A model generated the notes under the pieces. The model had not been told where the DNA came from. It did no database searches and saw only the letters and a program-made list of their open reading frames with translations. Positions 60,448-64,000 of a stretch of 64,000 nucleotides of DNA are shown here, one piece after another. Every line of letters begins with the position of its first letter. The stretch's first letter is position 1. The DNA is from Ilumatobacteraceae bacterium (GTDB lineage: Bacteria > Actinomycetota > Acidimicrobiia > Acidimicrobiales > Ilumatobacteraceae): positions 1-64,000 of the forward strand of contig JAHEKY010000003.1 of the NCBI GenBank assembly GCA_024644465.1. The letters are read 5' to 3'. Position numbers and translations under genes: made by a program.

Positions 60448-61559
60448 TGACCATCAAGTCCGCTGTGGCCGGTCTGGCCGCCGCCGCACTCATCGCCGCT
60501 GCATGCAGTGGCGGCAGTGACGAGGCCGAGACGACCGAACCATCGACGACCACGTCGACGTCGACCACCACGTCGACGACCACGACGACCACCACGACCA
60601 CGGTCGCGCCGCCGACGACGGAGCTGCCGCCGCCGACGACGCTGCCCCCGGTGATCCGCCAGCCGCTGACGGGCGACCCGCTCGACGACGAGGACGAGAT
60701 CATCGCTCGCGCCGCGCTCGCCGTGAAGATCGACAACCATCAGTCGTCGCGCCGCAACCACACCGGCCTCGCCGTCGCCGACATCGTGTACGAGGAGAAG
60801 GTCGAGGGCGGACTGACCCGGTTCGCCGCGGTGTTCCACTCCCGCGATGCCGATCCGGTGGGCCCGATCCGCTCGGGGCGTTCGCAGGATGTCGCGTTGC
60901 TCAGCTCCTACAACCAGCCGTTGTTCGCCTGGAGTGGGGGCAACGCGGGCGTGACGCGTCTGATCAGGGACTCGTTCCTGGTCGATCTCAACTTCCAGTT
61001 CAACACGGGGAGCTACTACCGGGGCCCGGGCGGATCACCGCACAACGTGTACAGCAGCACCGATTCGCTGTACCGGCTGACGCCCGACGATCATCCGGGC
61101 GCGCCGCCGGAGCAGTTCGAGTACGTCCGCGACGCCGAGGTGTTCGAGGGCGAGCCGGCGACCGAGATCGACCTGCGGATCGGCGACATCGACATCTCGT
61201 GGGTGTGGAACGACGGCCGCTACGAGCGTTCACAGGAAGGCGCCGAGCACGTCGACAAGACGTACGGCCGGATCGTCGCGGACAACATCGTCGTGATGGT
61301 CGTCGAGTACAAGCCGAGTCAGATCGACGCCCGTAGCCCCGAAGCGCAGACGATCGGCAACGGCCCGGTCTTCGTCTTCAGCAACGGCCAGGTCGTCGAG
61401 GGCCGCTGGACGCGCGAGCTGGAGATCTACACGGTGGTCCTCGAAGACGAGCGGGGCGATCCGATCAAGCTCACGCCGGGTCAGACCTGGGTCGAGCTTG
61501 CCGAGGCGGTGCCGTCGGGCGACATCGCCAATCCCGACGTGAACCTCAGCTATTCCTGA
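60447..61559 (+). CDS. DUF3048-family lipoprotein
   Basis: A 370-residue exported lipoprotein. The signal peptide ends in a lipobox LIAAAC with Cys near residue 24. A Thr/Ser-rich linker follows (encoded by the repeat at 60541-60603), then the DUF3048 domain with [37 protein letters not shown] and [15 protein letters not shown], and a second half containing VSVGQTWVE-like [13 protein letters not shown]. The family includes B. subtilis YerB, whose role is unknown. The ATG overlaps the metalloprotease stop, so an extracytoplasmic partnership with that protease is possible. LspA at 36355 would process it. Confidence 0.9.
   Translation: MTIKSAVAGLAAAALIAAACSGGSDEAETTEPSTTTSTSTTTSTTTTTTTTTVAPPTTELPPPTTLPPVIRQPLTGDPLDDEDEIIARAALAVKIDNHQSSRRNHTGLAVADIVYEEKVEGGLTRFAAVFHSRDADPVGPIRSGRSQDVALLSSYNQPLFAWSGGNAGVTRLIRDSFLVDLNFQFNTGSYYRGPGGSPHNVYSSTDSLYRLTPDDHPGAPPEQFEYVRDAEVFEGEPATEIDLRIGDIDISWVWNDGRYERSQEGAEHVDKTYGRIVADNIVVMVVEYKPSQIDARSPEAQTIGNGPVFVFSNGQVVEGRWTRELEIYTVVLEDERGDPIKLTPGQTWVELAEAVPSGDIANPDVNLSYS
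60541..60603 (+). repeat. simple ACG/ACC-type repeat encoding a Thr-rich linker
   Basis: Irregular runs of ACC, ACG and TCG codons encode a Thr/Ser stretch between the lipid anchor and the folded domain. Such linkers are flexible and are often glycosylated in actinobacteria. Confidence 0.8.
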
Positions 61560-61581
61560 CCGGTCGCCGGGTCGGCGAAAG

Positions 61582-61587
61582 TACGCT
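61582..61587 (+). promoter_or_regulatory. -10 element of a leaderless promoter for pdxS
   Basis: TACGCT followed by six bases and the pdxS ATG; no Shine-Dalgarno. Confidence 0.5.
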
Positions 61588-61593
61588 GGCCCC

Positions 61594-62449
<856 letters not shown>

Positions 62450-62478
<29 letters not shown>

Positions 62479-63061
62479 ACTGTCCGGCCGCGGCCCGCTC
62501 GTCGGCGTCCTCGCACTGCAGGGTGCGTTCGCCGCGCACGAGCAGCGCCTGACGGCGCTCGGCGCCGCCTCGCAAGCGGTCCGGACCCCGGACGAACTCG
62601 CGCTGGTCGACGCGCTCGTGCTGCCGGGCGGGGAGAGCACGACGATGTCGATGCTGCTCACGACGAGCGGCCTGTTCGACCCGCTGAAGGGCCGGCTCGC
62701 CGACGGCATGCCCGTGTTCGGGACGTGCGCCGGGATGATCCTGTGTGCGACCGAGGTGCTCGACGGCCGGCCCGACCAGCGCGGGTTCGACCTGATCGAC
62801 ATCACGGTCCGCCGCAACGGCTACGGGCGCCAGCTCGACAGCTTCGAGACCGACCTCGACGTCGCCGGTCTCGACGAGCCGTTCCACGCGGTGTTCATCC
62901 GTGCCCCGTACGTCGAGCGCGTCGGCGCCGAGGTCGAGGTCCTCGCGCGTCACGACGACGTGCCTGTCCTCGTGCGCGACGGAAGCTGTACCGTGGCGGC
63001 GTTCCATCCCGAGCTGACCAACGACACCCGTCTGCACGCGATGTTCATCGCCTCGTTGTGA
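62450..63061 (+). CDS. pdxT: pyridoxal 5'-phosphate synthase, glutaminase subunit
   Basis: Class I-type glutamine amidotransferase of 203 residues supplying ammonia to PdxS. It opens [17 protein letters not shown], with [13 protein letters not shown], the catalytic Cys in FGTCAGMIL and the His-Glu pair in [14 protein letters not shown]. The ATG at 62450 lies within pdxS; no later start in frame comes before the conserved LALQG. Confidence 0.96.
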
Positions 63062-63111
63062 ACGACGAGCACAAACCACGTCCCTGACTACCCGAGAACG
63101 CGGAGAGTTCC

Positions 63112-63858
63112 ATGTCCGGCCACTCCAAATGGGCAACGATCAAGCACAAGAAGGGCGCCGCCGACAAGGCGCGGGGCAAGTTGTTCGCCAAGCTCGCCCG
63201 CCAGATCGAGGTCGCCGCGAAGGGTGGGGGAGACGTCGACGCGAACCCGACGCTGCGCACCGCCGTCCAGAAGGCCAAGGCCGGCCGGATGACCAACGAT
63301 GCGATCGAGCGAGCGATCAAACGGGGGACGGGCGACGCCGACGGCGGCACCTACGAGAGCATCATGTACGAGGGGTACGCGCCCGGCGGTGTCGCCCTGA
63401 TGATCGACGTGCTGACCGACAACCGCAACCGGACCGGCGCCGACATCCGCAACGTCTTCAGCAAACTCGGTGGGTCGATGGCCGAACCGGGGGCGGTGAG
63501 TTGGCAGTTCGCCCGCACCGGCGTGATCGTCGTGACCGGCGGCGTCGACGAGGAGGAGTTGATGTCGATCGTGCTCGATGCAGGCGCCGACGACATGGCC
63601 GCGATGGCCGACGGGTTCCAGATCACGACCGACCCCTCCGTCGTGTACGACGTGAAAGCGGCGCTCGAGGAGGCGGGCATCGAGGTCGAGTCGGCTGACG
63701 CGCCGATGACGGCGGAGAACCTCGTCGAGGTGACCGACCCGAAGGACGCGAAGGCGATTCTGCGGATCCTGGAGGCGTTGGAGGACAACGACGACGTCCA
63801 GGACGTGTTCTCGAACTTCGACATGGCGGACGAGTTGATGGCGGAGGCCGCATCGTGA
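63112..63858 (+). CDS. YebC/PmpR-family transcriptional regulator or translation factor
   Basis: A 248-residue protein with the signature MSGHSKWATIKHKKGAADKARGK-type start, GYAPGGVALMIDVLTDNRNR and a C-terminal EALEDNDDVQDVFSNFDM. YebC proteins have been described as DNA-binding regulators and, more recently, as factors relieving ribosome stalling. It lies 50 bases after pdxT. The common downstream partner ruvC does not follow; a peroxiredoxin gene does, through a GTGA overlap. Confidence 0.95.
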   Translation: MSGHSKWATIKHKKGAADKARGKLFAKLARQIEVAAKGGGDVDANPTLRTAVQKAKAGRMTNDAIERAIKRGTGDADGGTYESIMYEGYAPGGVALMIDVLTDNRNRTGADIRNVFSKLGGSMAEPGAVSWQFARTGVIVVTGGVDEEELMSIVLDAGADDMAAMADGFQITTDPSVVYDVKAALEEAGIEVESADAPMTAENLVEVTDPKDAKAILRILEALEDNDDVQDVFSNFDMADELMAEAAS

Positions 63859-64000
63859 ACGTCGGCGTCGGCGATCGCGCCCCCGACTTCACGTTGCCCG
63901 GCACCGGCGGGCGGGACTACTCGCTCGACGAATTCGCCGGACATCCGCTGGTGATCGCGTTCTACCCGGGCGACGACACACCGGTGTGCACGAAGCAACT
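63855..64000 (+). CDS. peroxiredoxin (AhpC/TSA, Bcp type), 5' part
   Basis: The first 48 codons are in the window. They begin GVGDRAPDFTLPGTGG and include FYPGDDTPVCTKQL, with the peroxidatic Cys in TPVCTKQ near residue 46. This is the active-site motif of thioredoxin-dependent peroxiredoxins of the Bcp/PrxQ group. The GTG start overlaps the yebC stop by four bases. The C-terminal part lies outside the window. Confidence 0.88.
   Translation, partial: MNVGVGDRAPDFTLPGTGGRDYSLDEFAGHPLVIAFYPGDDTPVCTKQ

Overview
The window is a gene-dense, very GC-rich chromosomal segment from an actinobacterium. SepF and DivIVA occur with a meso-diaminopimelate-type MurE. There is a mycothiol ligase (MshC), a Bpa/PafE-type proteasome activator, a phosphatidylinositol mannoside (PIM) locus, an InhA-like enoyl reductase and an MtrAB-like two-component system. 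Together these point to Actinomycetota. The combination, and sequence features that are not typically mycobacterial or streptomycete, suggest an Acidimicrobiia (Ilumatobacter-like) lineage; that class assignment is inference. I see no tRNA, rRNA, CRISPR array, prophage or insertion sequence.

Layout. 1-10.7 kb: an MtrAB-like pair followed by the first codons of a secreted protein; an inositol-phosphatase-type enzyme; DNA polymerase IV; a MoxR/DUF58/transglutaminase membrane operon; and a degenerate ROK protein. 10.7-13.5 kb: acyl-CoA dehydrogenase with a coupled small protein, an HNH nuclease, and a lipoate/octanoate transferase-like gene whose 3' end carries the MraZ operator. 13.5-32 kb: a complete division and cell-wall (dcw) cluster, mraZ-rsmH-ftsL-ftsI-murE-mraY-murD-ftsW-murG-murC-murB-ftsQ-ftsZ-pgeF-yggS-sepF-divIVA. 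Most neighbours overlap by 1-4 bases, and murF is absent. 32-38 kb: ileS, a DksA/TraR-like protein with a histone-like tail, lspA and an RluD-type pseudouridine synthase. 38-50 kb: an Rrf2 regulator, a phosphodiesterase-type enzyme, bpa, dnaE, a nitroreductase, a YyaL-type thioredoxin-domain protein, an InhA-like FabI, mshC and plsC. 50-59 kb: thrS, HIT, a two-helix membrane protein, pgsA (phosphatidylinositol-phosphate synthase type), a PatA-like acyltransferase, a GGDEF-EAL protein and a PimA-like mannosyltransferase. This is the actinobacterial PIM order with a c-di-GMP enzyme inserted. 59-64 kb: LemA, an M48 protease and a DUF3048 lipoprotein, then pdxS, pdxT, a YebC regulator and the start of a peroxiredoxin.

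How the parts work together. The dcw block makes lipid II precursors, flips and polymerises septal peptidoglycan, and assembles the FtsZ ring with SepF and DivIVA. Several divisome proteins carry unusually long charged tails: FtsI basic, FtsQ acidic with an internal duplicated motif, DivIVA acidic. The PIM block supplies inositol lipids for the envelope.

A recurring promoter layout stands out. A -10 element of the form TANNNT sits 6-9 bases before an ATG or GTG in front of many isolated genes, without a Shine-Dalgarno sequence. This implies that leaderless transcription is common here, and it was used to choose several start codons. Internal operon genes instead use overlaps or Shine-Dalgarno sites.
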